Source of the DNA: Prorocentrum cordatum
Lineage: Eukaryota; Sar; Dinophyceae; Prorocentrales; Prorocentraceae
Assembly: GCA_963575745.1 (NCBI GenBank)
Contig: CAUYUJ010000958.1
Coordinates: 583,263 to 631,302 of the forward strand
DNA: 48,040 nt
Direction of reading: 5' to 3'
The notes under the pieces: generated by a model
What the model was told of the DNA's origin: nothing
What the model saw: only the letters and a program-made list of their open reading frames with translations
Databases searched by the model: none
Position numbers and translations under genes: made by a program
Shown here: in pieces, positions 31,700-43,210 of the stretch
Position numbering within the stretch: position 1 is the stretch's first letter
How the letters are laid out: the number at the start of each line of letters is the position of its first letter

Positions 31700-33880
31700 G
31701 ACCTCAGGCCGATCGGGCGACGGCGACGCTCCTGCTTGACTTGTGGACAGCGTTCGGACAGATCAGGCACGACAGTCTTCTACGATGGGAGCCGAATTCT
31801 TAGTTTTCTCTTTGGTTGCTCAAGCTCCAGCTGAACATCTACACCGCAGCGCGTGCATTGGTTTTGGATGGAGCGGTGTCCAACCTTATTAATGTGCATC
31901 AGACGGTGCTTGCTGGCGAATTCTTTCCGATGGCCTGCGTGATGATGCAGCTCATGGTGTCAGTGGGCAGCGCGAGAATGCTATGCTTTGCAGTCTCCCT
32001 AGCGATAGTGGTGGATGATCTGGCGTTTCAGAGATCTCAGGGCGCGCAGCGAGTTCTACGGGATATCGCATTGTCCGCTCAGGTCCTCGTCGACGGCGTC
32101 GCCAAGGATCACATTCGCATCGCCGCTGAGAAGTTGCAGTGCCTTGCGTCCATAGATAGTCTCGCTCAAGCTCTTCGGGCGAAACTAATCGACATCGCGT
32201 GGGCGCAAGTAGTTGAGCGGGCGAGGAACTTTGGCACCGACTTCTCACAGGGTCGGACGCTAGGCCGCGCTGTGCGTCGAGGGCGCCTTCGCGCTGCTGC
32301 GCGACGTGTAGATGTATCCATCGTGGGCGACCCGCAGCAAGCGAAGGATGAGATTGGCCCACCTTGGGCCAGGGCGATCGGCGGTATGCCAGATCGCTCA
32401 TCGTCGGTGGGCAGTGGTAGTTTAACCATCGGAGGTTTCACAAAGACCCGCAGTATGCTCCTTCTCCTGATTGCAAGCTGTGCCCAGGGAAGGTTGGCAC
32501 CCTATGGCATCGTCATGTGGAGCGTACTCATCGCTGGCCGCAACCCCGCTTTCCTGCAGCCGTAGAGCGGCTGAAAAGGCAAGCGGGGCACCCGAGCGTG
32601 GTCACGCTGGTCGAAGGGCTGCATATGGTGAGGCCCAGCGTGGCCTGGACGGCCCGCTGGACGAGCTTCTCTCGGCTGTGAGGCGGATGCGCGGCAATTG
32701 CGCCATGCCTTTTCGCGGAGTGGAGCTGTTTTCCGACGGCTCGGCTTTCGACCTGGGCGACGACTGTGGCGTGGCTGGCTGCGCCGTCGTTCAGATGCCT
32801 CCGGTGGTTCGATCCTGGACCCCGCTGTGCCTTGCGTGCTATTGGGTCGTCGCTGCTCGGGCTGCAGCAATCGATTGAATGTGCGGGGCTTTTGGCGATT
32901 CGCATTGCTATTCGGCGCAGTCTTGCCCCGACTGCGGTGGAAGTTGACGCCGGCCATGTTGTGGATGGCCTGCCCGACAGAAGGCCGGAAGGCACGCGTG
33001 GTAGCAGCGACAGCTGGGCTTTCATCTGGTCTGTGGTATGGGATGCTCGTGAAGACTTTCGGAGGACTCGGGGAGCATATATTCGCGGTTCTCAAAGTCA
33101 AAGGCCACGGGATTCTTCGTGATGTTGAAGCAGGGCTGCTTGCACGGTTGGTGAGGCGCGGCAACCTCGATGCCGACGATTGGACGGAGCAGGTGGCTCG
33201 CCCATGCGCGTTGGCACCAGCAGATCGTGACAGGCTGAGGCGCACTGGCCTCGTGGTTGACGGGGTCCTAGCGGGGGTCTCCCGTGCTGGCGCTCCCGCC
33301 GCAGCGACCAGAGACGATATCGATGCCGACGTGGTCGTCGAGCAGCCGCCGAACATCAACTTCAGCCTGGCAGAGCACGAGTTTGTGGTCGAGGCTGACT
33401 GCTGGCGATGTTCGAACTGCGGGCGTTGCGCAGCGACGAACGAGCCGAACCGCCAGCTGCTCTCCAGGCCCTGCGTTCCGCGGCCCACCTCCGGCGGGAA
33501 ACATGCCGGCGAAGAGGCTTTGGGGCCAATCGGCCTGCCGCTGCAAGGGTTGGCGTCGGAGCTGGTGTCTTTCTTGCCGCGGCGGCGGCTTCGCAGAGTG
33601 GAGACGGCGACCAGGCGGGTGGAGATGATCGTGGCGAGGAGGCGGGTGGAACTGCCAGTTTTAGCCAGCCTGCGCCATCGATTGCCTCTGGAAGTGGCGC
33701 GCCTGGCGCTCGTGGTCACGACATTAGCATTGAGTATGGGTGTCGGATTGGAATGCGTTGCTGTTACCTTGTGCGTGAGCGGCAAGGGCTGCTACGTGAG
33801 CTTTGGAAGGATTGCACAGGTCCGCCCTTGAAAGGTGACAGCGCTGGTCGGCTCAGGAAGCAAAAGCGGTACATGACTCT
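31700..33880 (+). pseudogene. Decayed non-LTR retrotransposon: RT, zinc knuckle, RNase H
   Basis: Remnant of a LINE-type polyprotein. Reverse transcriptase in frame 1: a motif-A-like LLDLWTAF near 31733, an in-frame TAG at 31801, ARALVLDGAVS, then the catalytic VVDDL at 32008-32022 (VVDD in place of YxDD). A CxxC...GTLWHRH zinc knuckle follows in another frame at 32472-32515. RNase H is spread over three frames: FSDGSAF with its Asp at 32735, the Glu of SIECAG at 32877, VVDG near 32958, VKGH near 33099 and RGNLDAD near 33155. A Cys-rich CWRCSNCGRC follows at 33403-33432. At least four frame changes and one stop mean the copy is dead. The 5' part (endonuclease) is not seen, so it is truncated or lies beyond recognition. 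The 3' limit is approximate. RT followed by a knuckle and RNase H is a layout I associate with dinoflagellate elements. Confidence 0.7.
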
Positions 33881-34265
33881 CTCTCTGGCAAAGGTCCCAA
33901 TATTTGGAAACCGTTATCTGTTGACTGATCGACTGCTTGCATTGGTTTCGGCCACATTTTGTGCGCTGAGTTATCTTGTAATTCATACACACGCTTCGCG
34001 TGAGGGGAACCTCCAATGTGACGAGTTGTTCTTGGCATGATCTGTCACGCATGTGTATATACTGCGCGCTTCGCGTAGTCCTGCGCCTCGCGTGCCGTGA
34101 TCGCACCAAGTGTCGATCCCGCCGTACCCTCCTGTGGCGACTGGGCCGAGGGGCCCGTGTCGTTGTGTTGAATGGTGGATCGGCCGACTGGGCCTAGGAC
34201 TTCGATCGTGCGGCCCTGGCGGCTGCTGCGCGTACAGCTTGGCTGTGCGCTTTCACGGGGAAAAA
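33881..34265. other. Stretch without a recognisable gene
   Basis: Short A/T-richer patch then GC-rich sequence. TTCGCG motifs recur near 33993, 34068 and 34072 (CGCTTCGCGT). No gene. Confidence 0.3.
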
Positions 34266-34490
34266 TCGTTCACACGGACAGCACACACAGCACACATTCA
34301 GCGCACACAGCACACACGCACACGCACACGCACACATGCACACACGCACACACGCACACGCACACGCGCACACACGCACACACGCACACTCACACAAACA
34401 CACATACACACGAATAACACATAGGCACACGCGCGCACACACGCACACGCATACCGTCACGCACGCGCACGCGCACACAGGCAAGCTTCG
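34266..34490. repeat. (CA)n/CACACG array
   Basis: ACACAGCACACA and CACGCACACA repeats of the same alternating type as the 14-18 kb arrays, on a small scale. Confidence 0.9.
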
Positions 34491-34689
34491 GGATGATGGT
34501 GTCGAAGGTCTCTGTTTTTGGTATCGCACGATGTTTCACATTTTCTCTGCGCGGCGGCGCTTCCTCGCACCCACGCACAGGTGCTGGACACCGACAGCGA
34601 CATCGCGGGAATGGTCGTCTCCAGGGTGCTGGCGCAGGCTGCGGCCCCGCCCGGCGGCCGGCGGAGGCGGCGCCCAGTCGCGCCAGTCA

Positions 34690-35238
34690 AGCATGGAGGA
34701 GGAGGAGGAGGCGGAGGAGGAGGCGGAAGAGGAGGCGGAGGGGGGGGGAGGAGGTAGGAGGGAGGAGGAGGAGAGGAGGAGGAGGCGGAGGAGGAGGGAG
34801 GAGGAGGAGGAGGAGGAGGAGGAGGAGGAGGAGGAGGAGGAGGGAGGAGAGAGGAGAGAGGAGGAGGAGGAGAGGAGGAGGAGGAGGAGGGAGGAGGAGG
34901 AGGAGAGGAGGAGGAGGAGAGGAGGAGAGGAGGAGGAGGAGGAGGAGGAGAGGAGGAGGAGGAGGGAGGAGGAGGAGAGAGGAGGAGGGAGGAGGAGAGG
35001 AGGAGGAGGATGAGGAGGAGGAGGAGGAGGAGGAGGAGGAGGAGGAGAGAGGAGGAGGAGAGGAGGAGGAGGAGGAGGGAGGAGGAGGAGGGAGGAGGAG
35101 GAGGAGGAGGAGGAGGAGGAGAGGAGGAGGGAGGAGGAGGAGGAGGAGGAGGAGGAGAGGGAGGGAGGAGGAGGAGGAGGGGAGGAGGATGAGGAGGAGG
35201 AGGAGGAGGAGGAGGGAGGAGGAGGGAGGAGGAGGAGG
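34690..35238. repeat. (GGA)n homopurine array, ~550 bp
   Basis: A long uninterrupted purine stretch on the + strand (GGA with GGGAGG and GAGAGG variants). The long Arg/Glu/Gly frames on + and Ser/Leu/Pro frames on - are artefacts. Confidence 0.95.
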
Positions 35239-35310
35239 CCGTGTGGTGATGAACCGCGCGGTGACGTCGGAAGTTCAAGAGACTTCACCGCGCGGTCCAT
35301 CACCGCGCGG
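35239..35310. repeat. Hairpin built from ACCGCGCGGTGA units
   Basis: Arms 35239-35268 and 35281-35310 match at 26 of 30 bases across a 12-base spacer. Each arm has two copies of CCGCGCGGTGA-like units, themselves partly palindromic. Two further variants occur at 35373-35384 and 35409-35430 (CCGTGCGGTGA, GCGGTGTGGTCA). Confidence 0.8.
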
Positions 35311-36141
35311 TCTTGGGACCTTGGATGCCCCGGTCGCCCGAGGCGTCCTCGGAAAACGACCCGAGTCCCAAAACCGTGCGGTGACCCCGATTCCCCATAG
35401 ATTCACAACGCGGTGTGGTCACCACGCCGCTTGGGGCTCCCCCGAGTTCATTCCCGAAGGGCCGGGGACGGAAACGGCTCAGAGGTGGTCCTGGGAAAGT
35501 TCCGGAGGCCCTTTTTGACCATGATCCGTTTCCATTGTGCCAGACACCGCCGGCCGAGCATCCAGACACCTGAAGTCGCGATTTTTTCTGACGTGGGCAT
35601 CCAGCTCTTTCGGATACTCTCGGCTCCGTTCTGTGAGAGAAGCTCTCATGGGTCGTCGTCTTTTGACGGTCCCGGCTTCGATACGGTCCTCTAGAATATC
35701 GGGGGCGTCCAATGGGGGGGGAGGGCTGGGATAGCATGGCTGGGGCAGTGCGATCTCCCAGACTTCATGGCCCGCTTTGTTCTTTCATCACGACCCCCTA
35801 TCTCTTCAAGACTTCTGGTCGTGCACACATGCCTCGCGCCGCGCCGAGACAACCGACGGTGTGATCTGTCTCGATGCGCCGCGCAGGTCCCGAGCCCGAA
35901 CCCTTCCCCGGAGCCAGTCTTTGGTCCCAGATCCAGTTCTGATGGTCCCGGGGCCCCGACAATAATGACAATAATGACGATAATGACGATAATGACGACA
36001 AGGCTCAAGTCAGTTTGGCCCTAGAAGGCTCAAGTCAGTTTGGCCCTAGAAGGCTTACCCAGCGAGCTCACAGCAGGGCTCGGAGAGTCCCTGCGGGGCC
36101 AACGCCTTGTCACAGCGGTTTCCCGCTAGCTGAAAAGGAGA

Positions 36142-36179
<38 letters not shown>

Positions 36180-36960
36180 GGGTGCAACGGCTCCGTTTCT
36201 GAGGGCCCCAGGGCCCGACGAGGGATCCCGCAAGTCACAGGCCGAAGTCGAGGAACAGCAGCTATGGGGTTGCAATCAGTTCGGGGAGCACTGCAAAGCC
36301 ATGCGCTTCTTGATGGCCCCCGTGGCCGCCGCCGCGCGATGCCTCTGCCGGGGAGGCGCGCTGCTGCGGCGCTCCGAGGGCCCACGTGGCCGTGCGGGCT
36401 CTGGCCCTGGTGTGGCGACTGCGGCCCTCGGCCGGTGGCGTCCTGCGGAATTTCGCCGAGTCGACCAAACAGCAAACGATGCACAAGCCCACTTACGGCC
36501 CTTCATGCTGCGCCACGGCCCATATGGGCGCCGTAGCGTATTACCGCGCAAAAAGCCAGTGCCAGATCTCCTGGTATATACGAGAAGCCCCGTGGGGCCG
36601 TAGGTGGGGTCGTGTCGCTTGTCCTCTGGTCCACATGTCTGGGCTCGAGGTTCGATGCTTTTTTGGGGGGGGGCGCCAGGAGGTTGCTCGTCGCCACGGC
36701 CTGGTTCCGTTCGAAATTCTCCGACTCCTGGACCCAGACCTCCTCGCGCTGCAAGAGAATCACGGCAGACTGGTTTTGACAGTTTTTGGCTTCCAGGGGG
36801 GCCGTCACCTAGGCCCCGCGGGGTCGTCAAAGAACGATCGGATGAAGCGCCGGTCCCAGGGAAGTGGTCTGCACCTGCGGGAGTCCACGTTGTGTAACAG
36901 AACAAGACGTCGGAGCTTTGGGGAGGTGGCAGGATCAAGAGGATGACCCAACCATGTGCA
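35311..36960. other. Gene-free stretch with small tandem repeats
   Basis: A diverged third copy of R1 may lie at 35576-35690 (GTCGCGATTTTTTC, then TTTTGACGGTCCC). Small arrays: AATGACGAT at 35962-35998; a 25-bp unit repeated twice at 35999-36048 (AAGGCTCAAGTCAG...); (CAT)n at 36144-36179. The region around 36200 (GGGCCCGACGAGGG, GGCCGAAGTCGAGGAA) again recalls R1. Long open frames on both strands lack domains. Confidence 0.45.
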
Positions 36961-36984
36961 GTTGTGAGTACCATCGTTGCGGGT

Positions 36985-37640
36985 ATCGCCTTCGGGGGAT
37001 CTCCTCATGGGGCCATGAAGCATGCGAAGGGTGTGCCGATGTGGGGCGGGGACGCCATGTGGGCGCTGCCACTGGTGCTTTAGGCGGAACGCATTACGGG
37101 GCAGCGAAAAGTGTGACGCATGCGGGCGGTGGCATCGGGGCCTTCGATGGAGCTCCGTATGGTGCCACGAGACGTGTGAGAGGTGTGCCGAAATGGGTGT
37201 GGTGGGTGCATGCGAACGCTGGCATGTGGGCCTTCGGTGGGGCTCCCTATGGGGCCACGAAGCGTGTGATGGGTGTGCCAAAATGGGTGCGGCGACTGCA
37301 TGCGAACGCTGGCATTTGGGCCTTCGGTGGGGCTCCCTATGGGGCCACAAAGCGTGTGAGGGGTGTGCCGATGTGGGCGACCGCATGCGAACGCTGGCAT
37401 GTGGGCCTTCGGTTGGGCTCCCTATGGGGCCACGAAGCGTGTGAGGGGTGGGTCAAAATGGGTGCGGTGACCGCATGCGAACGCTGTCATTTGGGGCTCC
37501 GGTGGGGCAGCCTATGGGGCCACGAAGCGTGTGAGGGGTGGGGCAAAATGGGTGCGGTGAACGTATGCGAATGCTGGCATTTGGGCCTTCGGTGGAGCCC
37601 CCTATGGGGCCACGAAACGTGTGAGGGGTGTGCCAAAGTG
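36985..37640. repeat. Minisatellite, 90-bp unit, about 7 copies
   Basis: The landmark TGCGAACGCT begins at 37211, 37301, 37386 and 37476, with a variant at 37566 and diverged units upstream near 37121 and 37031. The period is 90 bp, with one 85-bp unit. Each unit also contains GGGGCTCCCTATGGGGCCAC and AAGCGTGTGAGGGGTG. Since 90 is a multiple of three, frames stay open on both strands (for example a 30-residue W/C/G-rich repeat on +), but the opposite strand is equally open and the 85-bp unit breaks the frame, so coding is doubtful. Confidence 0.85.
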
Positions 37641-38123
37641 AGGGGGGTGACGGGAGGAGGGAGGAGGAGGGGGAGGAGGGGAGGAGGATTTTTTTGTTTG
37701 AGCTTCTCGCCCACGCTTCCAAATCATGGGGCGGCCCTGACGGAGCGCCTGCAACGGAGGGAGGTGCAGGCGCCATCAGAGGGGGAGGAGGAGGAGAGGA
37801 GAGGAGAGGAGAGCGAGAGGAGAGGAACGCGGGGACCGTCTCTTCAAAAGGAGGACCCAGTACCACAGGATGGTTGGGAGTAAACGTCGGCTTTTGGCGG
37901 TCGGCGCGGGCCGCCACAGGTTCTGTATGTGCCGTTTCTGGTTCCTCTGGGAGGGGGAGCACGCGGCAGGGGCGGCGGGGGCGGCGCGGCGACCATCAGG
38001 CGCTCTGCCTGGCCGTCTGCGGCCACCTCCCGCTGCAGGGGGAGCCTGCGCCAGGCCTCCCGCTGGGCGCCCCCGCAGGCGACCCGGCCAGAGCCGATGG
38101 GCCCCGCCGGGTGTCTAGAACAG
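37641..38123. other. GGA patches and GC-rich sequence
   Basis: (GGA)n-like runs at 37640-37690 and 37775-37830. The rest is GC-rich without a gene. Confidence 0.45.
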
Positions 38124-38382
38124 CCCTGACTCCGGTTCCGCCCTACTTTGGCTTTTTTAACAACTTAAAACTGCGTCGGAAATCCACCTATAAGACGCCG
38201 AAAAAGTAGGGCGGAGATTTCTGCACCCAACATAAAATAGGGCGGAAATTCACAGAAGTAGGGCGGAAACAGCCGCAGAAAAGTAGGGCGGAAATTGGCA
38301 TCCGCGGGGCTTGAAAAGTAAGGCGGAAATTCCAAGCCCTACTTACGAATTTCCCCAAAGTAGGGCGGATGCGGAGTCAGGG
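38124..38382. mobile_element. TIR element (~259 bp) with internal GTAGGGCGGA repeats
   Basis: The terminal inverted repeats 38124-38151 and 38355-38382 match at 26 of 28 bases (CCCTGACTCCG, then TCCGCCCTACTTTGG). Between them the inner part of the terminal repeat, (A)AAGTAGGGCGGAAATT, recurs about five times in direct orientation, at roughly 38205, 38226, 38252, 38282 and 38318. Copies of the terminus spread through the body are a hallmark of foldback-type elements. There is no open reading frame. Confidence 0.8.
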
Positions 38383-39455
38383 AGGTCTTCCTTCTCTGGC
38401 TCTCCCCTGCTCGTCGTCGCCTGCCTCTGTGCCTCCACCTTTTTGGCGTTGGCCGTGCACGATCAGCTTCTGGGCTGTTGCGTGCTTCCAGTGACGCTGC
38501 GCCTCCCACCGGAGGCGCGAGAAAAGAGTGACGGGCCACCGACTCGGGCCTGCAGGCCAACAAATTGCGCCTGGCGGGCGCAGGAGAGAACAGGAAGGCG
38601 CAAGCGGGAAAGAGAAAAGTGGGCCCGCGAGGGCACAGAGGTTATACGCCTGCCACCTGCCTCCGCCTCCGCCTGCTCCCTCTCGTCCGCCCCCGCCTCC
38701 GCTTCGCACCCGTCGTGCCCAGGGCCTCACCGCTCCTGGCCGGGTCCGTCCTGAGCCCGAGGCTGGTGTCCATGCCTCCCCTGGCCAAGGCAGGAGGGGG
38801 CAGGCCCAGGCGGAGCGCGACCAGGCTCGGTCCCCGAGCCGTTGTCGCCGCCTGCCCCCCCCTGCTGCTTCCTCCGCCTCCCCCGCGGGGATGCTGCAGG
38901 GGGGCGGGGGCGGGCTTTCTGCCGCGCCCCCCTCTCTGCTGGGCGCCTGTGGCGCCTCCGGCCCTTCCAAACCCTGAGGTCCTGGCGCCGCATCTCTGCT
39001 CATGCCGCCGCGACTTCGCCCGCACGGCGCTGCGGGCGGACGAGGGAGCCCAGCGATCCGGCGTCTGGATCTTTGTTCGTGCGGGGCCCCGGACGTCCAG
39101 AGCCCCTCCCCGCGGGCTGGCTTTCGATCCTCGGCGGTCTTGTTGACGGCCTGGCGAGGGCCGCCGAAGCCTCAAAGCCACGAAGGCAGGATAATCAGGA
39201 TAATCAGAAAGAGTCCAGGTTCCCACAGTGTGCAAACCGAAACAGAAGAAGAAAAAAGTTACAGAGCACCCTCCCACCTCCCTAGCTGCTCCTCGCGGGC
39301 CCGCCCCGCCTCCCTGGCCGCCTTGGCCTGCTGCTGGAGGGTCACCGCGAGGTCGCCCAGCGGTGACCTGTGGATGGGCTCCGCAGGGCCTAGGCGGAAC
39401 CTGGTGGCGGGCAGCTTGCCCGAACGAAGAACACGCGGCTCCTTCGAGCGGGGGG
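38383..39455. other. Gene-free GC-rich stretch
   Basis: Pro/Arg/Ala-rich frames are open on both strands over the same bases, without domains. A small GATAATCAG direct repeat occurs at about 39189-39210. Confidence 0.35.
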
Positions 39456-39459
39456 CCTC

Positions 39460-39496
39460 CTCCCCTCCTCCTCCTCCTCCTCCTCCTCCTCCTCCT

Positions 39497-39527
<31 letters not shown>

Positions 39528-39590
39528 CTCCTCCTCCTCCACCTCCTCCTCCGCCTCCTCCGCCTCCTCCTCCTCTCCGTCGTGCTGCTG
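39460..39590. repeat. (TCC)n homopyrimidine tract
   Basis: TCC triplets with ACC and GCC interruptions, homopyrimidine on the + strand apart from those breaks. Confidence 0.9.
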
Positions 39591-39701
39591 CTCGCCGCGC
39601 TGGGATTTGGTCTGGGGGCACCTCGGTGGGGCGGCCGGGGCTGCCGGGGAGCCGTGCTCTGAGGCCGGAGGGCCGTCGTCAGCGCGCCGCGCCCTCATTT
39701 T

Positions 39702-39938
39702 CAAGCAGTGGCGAAGCGTCTTGGCTCGCCTATAGGCCTACCGAAGAATGCTCTAAGAACTTTTTGTGGTTTGCACGAGGTGTTCATAGAGCATTTCTGG
39801 TTGAGATTTGTTTTGTTTTAACGCATCGGGTTAATATTTTCAGAATATTGTTTTTGTTCTTAAAACGTGTTTGGGGTTCGAAGAACATTTCGTGGTAGGA
39901 CTATAGGAATGCCAGGACTGTCGGTCCCTGCTCAACTC
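39702..39938. mobile_element. MITE-like TIR element related to the 7001-7444 intron
   Basis: Core terminal repeats 39729-39753 (CCTATAGGCCTACC...) and 39883-39907 (...GGTAGGACTATAGG) are inverted and match at about 19 of 25 bases. Weaker matching continues outward to about 39702 and 39938. The T-rich interior (TTGTTTTAACGC, GTTTTTGTTC) and right end (GTCGGTCCCTGCTCA) align with the segment 7167-7294 inside the cold-shock gene's intron, which has GAACATCTCGCGGTAGGCC and GTCGGTCCCTGCCCA in the same order. There is no coding capacity. Confidence 0.6.
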
Positions 39939-40265
39939 ATCGGCCGCGGCCCCCCTCTGAGGAGCAGCGGATTTCTCGATCCGTTTCCATCGGCTGTCTT
40001 CGCGGAGAACAAGCGTGCCCACTCCGCTTCTCGTTCGTCGGCGAACGTCGGCTCGATGCTCGCTTTTGCCGTCGTTGCCCGACCCTCCTTTCCGTGGTGG
40101 CTCGTATCCGTCACCGTCTTGTCGGCGGGGTGCCAGGGCCATCATGCGGGCTACCGGAGACCCAATCGGAGCATGGGTGTACGGATTCTGTAACGTTCTC
40201 GCCGGGTTCGCTGCGGAAGAGTACAGTCGGACCGAGGTATAAGATCGAGGTCGGTTCGGGGAGGG

Positions 40266-41005
<740 letters not shown>

Positions 41006-41099
41006 GAGTCAGAGTCGGAGTCGGAGTCGGAAGCCTCCGCAGCGGTTCGGTCTCACATGTCGGAGGCCTGATGCCTGCTTAACAACGAGTGAATCGAAT

Positions 41100-41830
41100 G
41101 GCCTTCGGCCCATCCCGCCACCATGCCTGGGTTGTGGGTTAGAGTTCTCAGGGACGCTTCTTGGGGTGTTTTCGGAGCGCTCTCTTGGGCCTCTTGGGGA
41201 CAGTTTTGGGGCCTCGTGGGGCCTCTTTCGGGCCTCTTCGGGGCCTCTTGGGGCCTCTTGGGGGCCTCCTGGGGCCCTCTTGGGGCCTCTTGGGGCCCTC
41301 TTTGGGCCTCCCTGGGCCCTCTCGGGGCGGAGAGCTTGAATTTTCGGTTCGTGGTCCCCTCTTGGACCCCTCTTGGGACCGTCTCTGGGCCCTCTGGGGC
41401 CGTCTTGGGCGCCTCTTGAGCCGTCTTGGGGCCCTCTTGGGCAGTCTTGGGGCCGTCTTGGCGGCCTTTAGGGATGTCATGGGGCGATCTTGGGGGCCTC
41501 TTGGGCTGTCTTGGAGCGTTGGATAGCCGAAAAGGCGAGAAGACCAAACGCCTTCAAAACCCAAGGAACATATATGATTTTGGCCTTCTGGCGCCTTCTT
41601 CGGAAGACTCTTGGAGGCTTCTTGGGGCGTCTTGGAGGCCTGTTGGACCGTCTCGGGGCCATCTTGGGCGTCTTAGTGCGAATTGAAACCGTCTCGAGGC
41701 CCTCTCGGACCATCTTGGGAGTATCTTGGGGCTCTTTTGGCCCGTCTTGGGGCCCCCTTGGGCCCCCAAAAGTCACGCGGGGAGATGCCGGGAACCCCCT
41801 TGCGCCAAGCCCAAGAAGATTTGGCCATTT
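41100..41830. repeat. Degenerate CTTGGGG-rich repeat block E
   Basis: Units GGGGCCTCTTGGGG, GGCCGTCTTGGGG and GGGCGTCTTAG form the cleanest of the five blocks. 41516-41591 (GCCGAAAAGGCGAGAAGACC, then GATTTTGGCCTTCTGG) matches block B at 2478-2545 and more weakly block A at 153-192. Confidence 0.75.
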
Positions 41831-42593
41831 CGTGGTCCAGGCCCTTCGGGTACTCCTCAGGAGTGAGGGCTGAGGCTCAGAGGATGAGGCAAAGGACCTG
41901 ACGCCGTTCCCAAAGGCACGGTGGCGGGCTGCGGCTGGCGGTCGCAGTGGCACGCACGGGGGGGGGCTGTCCTGCGGGCCCGCTTCTGCTCAGGGCCGAG
42001 ACCCCCCTGTGCTTCCCGAACAATATAAGCCAGGACGAGGGTTTATTGCACTGAGGCTCATCTCCTTTATGCTCGGGACGGGTACGATTCGAGTTACTTG
42101 GTGCTCATCGTCCCGTTGCTTGTCTACTGCGTCACATGAAACGCATTCTCCCCTGACCCACCACGAGTACAGCCACCGTCGCCACATCTCTTGGGGGGTT
42201 AGGCGGGAGGCCAGGAATGTTTTCAGAACGTTCCGGCGGAGCCTCCCCAGAACGTTCTGGACGCAGACGGGTCCGTAACCGGACTTCCGTAAACGACCTT
42301 ACCCTGTTCTGCCCCCGAGACGCGATCAATCAAGTTGGAAAACGATCAAGCAAGGCATGCGGTTGCTGTCTACTTCCTGTGGCCCCGACGCTTCAAGTGT
42401 TCGGCTGTCCCGATGCTGCCTGCTTTCTCTCGTGCACGGGGCTTGCCAATATCTGCGCGTTGCCGCCGTGCGGCTGTTCCTGCTGCTGCTGTAGTACTGC
42501 TGCCCTCTACGGCAGAGCCTGCTGCTCGCGTCCTACCGCTCACTGCGCTCGAGCACTCTTTTCCAGCCCATCCCTCAGAGCTGCCTGCAGCTT
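41831..42593. other. Gene-free stretch
   Basis: No gene recognised. It contains the AGAACGTTC palindromes listed separately and ordinary GC-balanced sequence. Confidence 0.35.
42223..42260. repeat. Pair of AGAACGTTC palindromes
   Basis: CCAGAACGTTCTGG at 42247-42260 is a perfect 14-bp palindrome. A shorter relative, TCAGAACGTTCC, lies at 42223-42234. They resemble the nGAAnnTTCn arrangement of heat-shock elements, but no gene start is visible nearby, so a regulatory role is unsupported. Confidence 0.5.
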
Positions 42594-42669
42594 GCGTTAA
42601 GGCGGGCGTGTCCCTCTACAGGAGGAATATTCAAGAATAGCAAAAAAATAATCAGGGGACGATTTTTTT

Positions 42670-43165
42670 CCCTACCTAGGCTCTGCCTAGAAGGGTTCTT
42701 ACTCTCTTAGCTTAAAGGGGCCGGGCAGTGGAAATCGCCCCGGGCGGTTCCCCCAGTCCCCTGGGAGCGGTTCCCCCCAGTCCCCTGGGAGCTTTAGCTT
42801 TAGCTTTAGCTTAGCTTTAGCTTAGCTTTAGCTTAGGGGTAGCTTAGCTTTAGCTTAGCGTTTCGCTTAGCTTTTCGCTTAGCGTTTAGCTCAGCTTTAG
42901 CTTAGCTTTAGCTTAGCTTTAGCTTAGCCTGAGCTTAGCTATAGCTTAGCTTTAGCTTAGCTTTAGCTTAGCTTTAACTTAGCTTTAGCTTAGCTTTAGC
43001 GCTTTAGCTTCGCTTTAGCTTCGCTTTAGCTTAGCTTTAGTTTAGCTTTAGCTTAGCTTTAGCTTAGCTTTAGCTTAGCTGTGGCTTAGCTTTAGCTTAG
43101 CTTTAGCTTAGCGTTATTGTTACTACTAATGCTGCTTTCCTAGGGGTTCCAACTCCTAGGTAGGG
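42670..43165. repeat. Inner element copy 1: CCCTACCTAGG ends and (AGCTTTAGCTT)n
   Basis: The left end carries CCTAGGCTCTGCCTAG followed by GAAGGGTTCTTACTCT. The right end carries TGCTGCTTTCCTAGGGG and CTCCTAGGTAGGGTCGCAC. The interior is a roughly 11-bp AGCTTTAGCTT repeat with GTTTCGCTTAGC variants, from about 42790 to 43110, preceded by a duplicated GGTTCCCCCAGTCCCCTGG-like unit. Confidence 0.85.
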
Positions 43166-43210
43166 TCGCACTGGGATAATTCATGTGTATATAAAACAAC
43201 TACTATTTTT

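Noticed and set aside
34690-35238. Glu/Arg/Gly and Ser/Leu/Pro open frames
   Set aside because: Translation of a (GGA)n array in several frames. The same applies to the frames across the other TCC, GAT, GAC and ACT arrays.
42223-42260. Heat-shock-element-like promoter
   Set aside because: The palindromes fit nGAAnnTTCn but no gene start lies nearby on either strand.
42670-42760. SINE with tRNA-like A and B boxes in the CCTAGG element
   Set aside because: GGGTTCTTACTC is only loosely like a B box and no spaced A box or tail is present.
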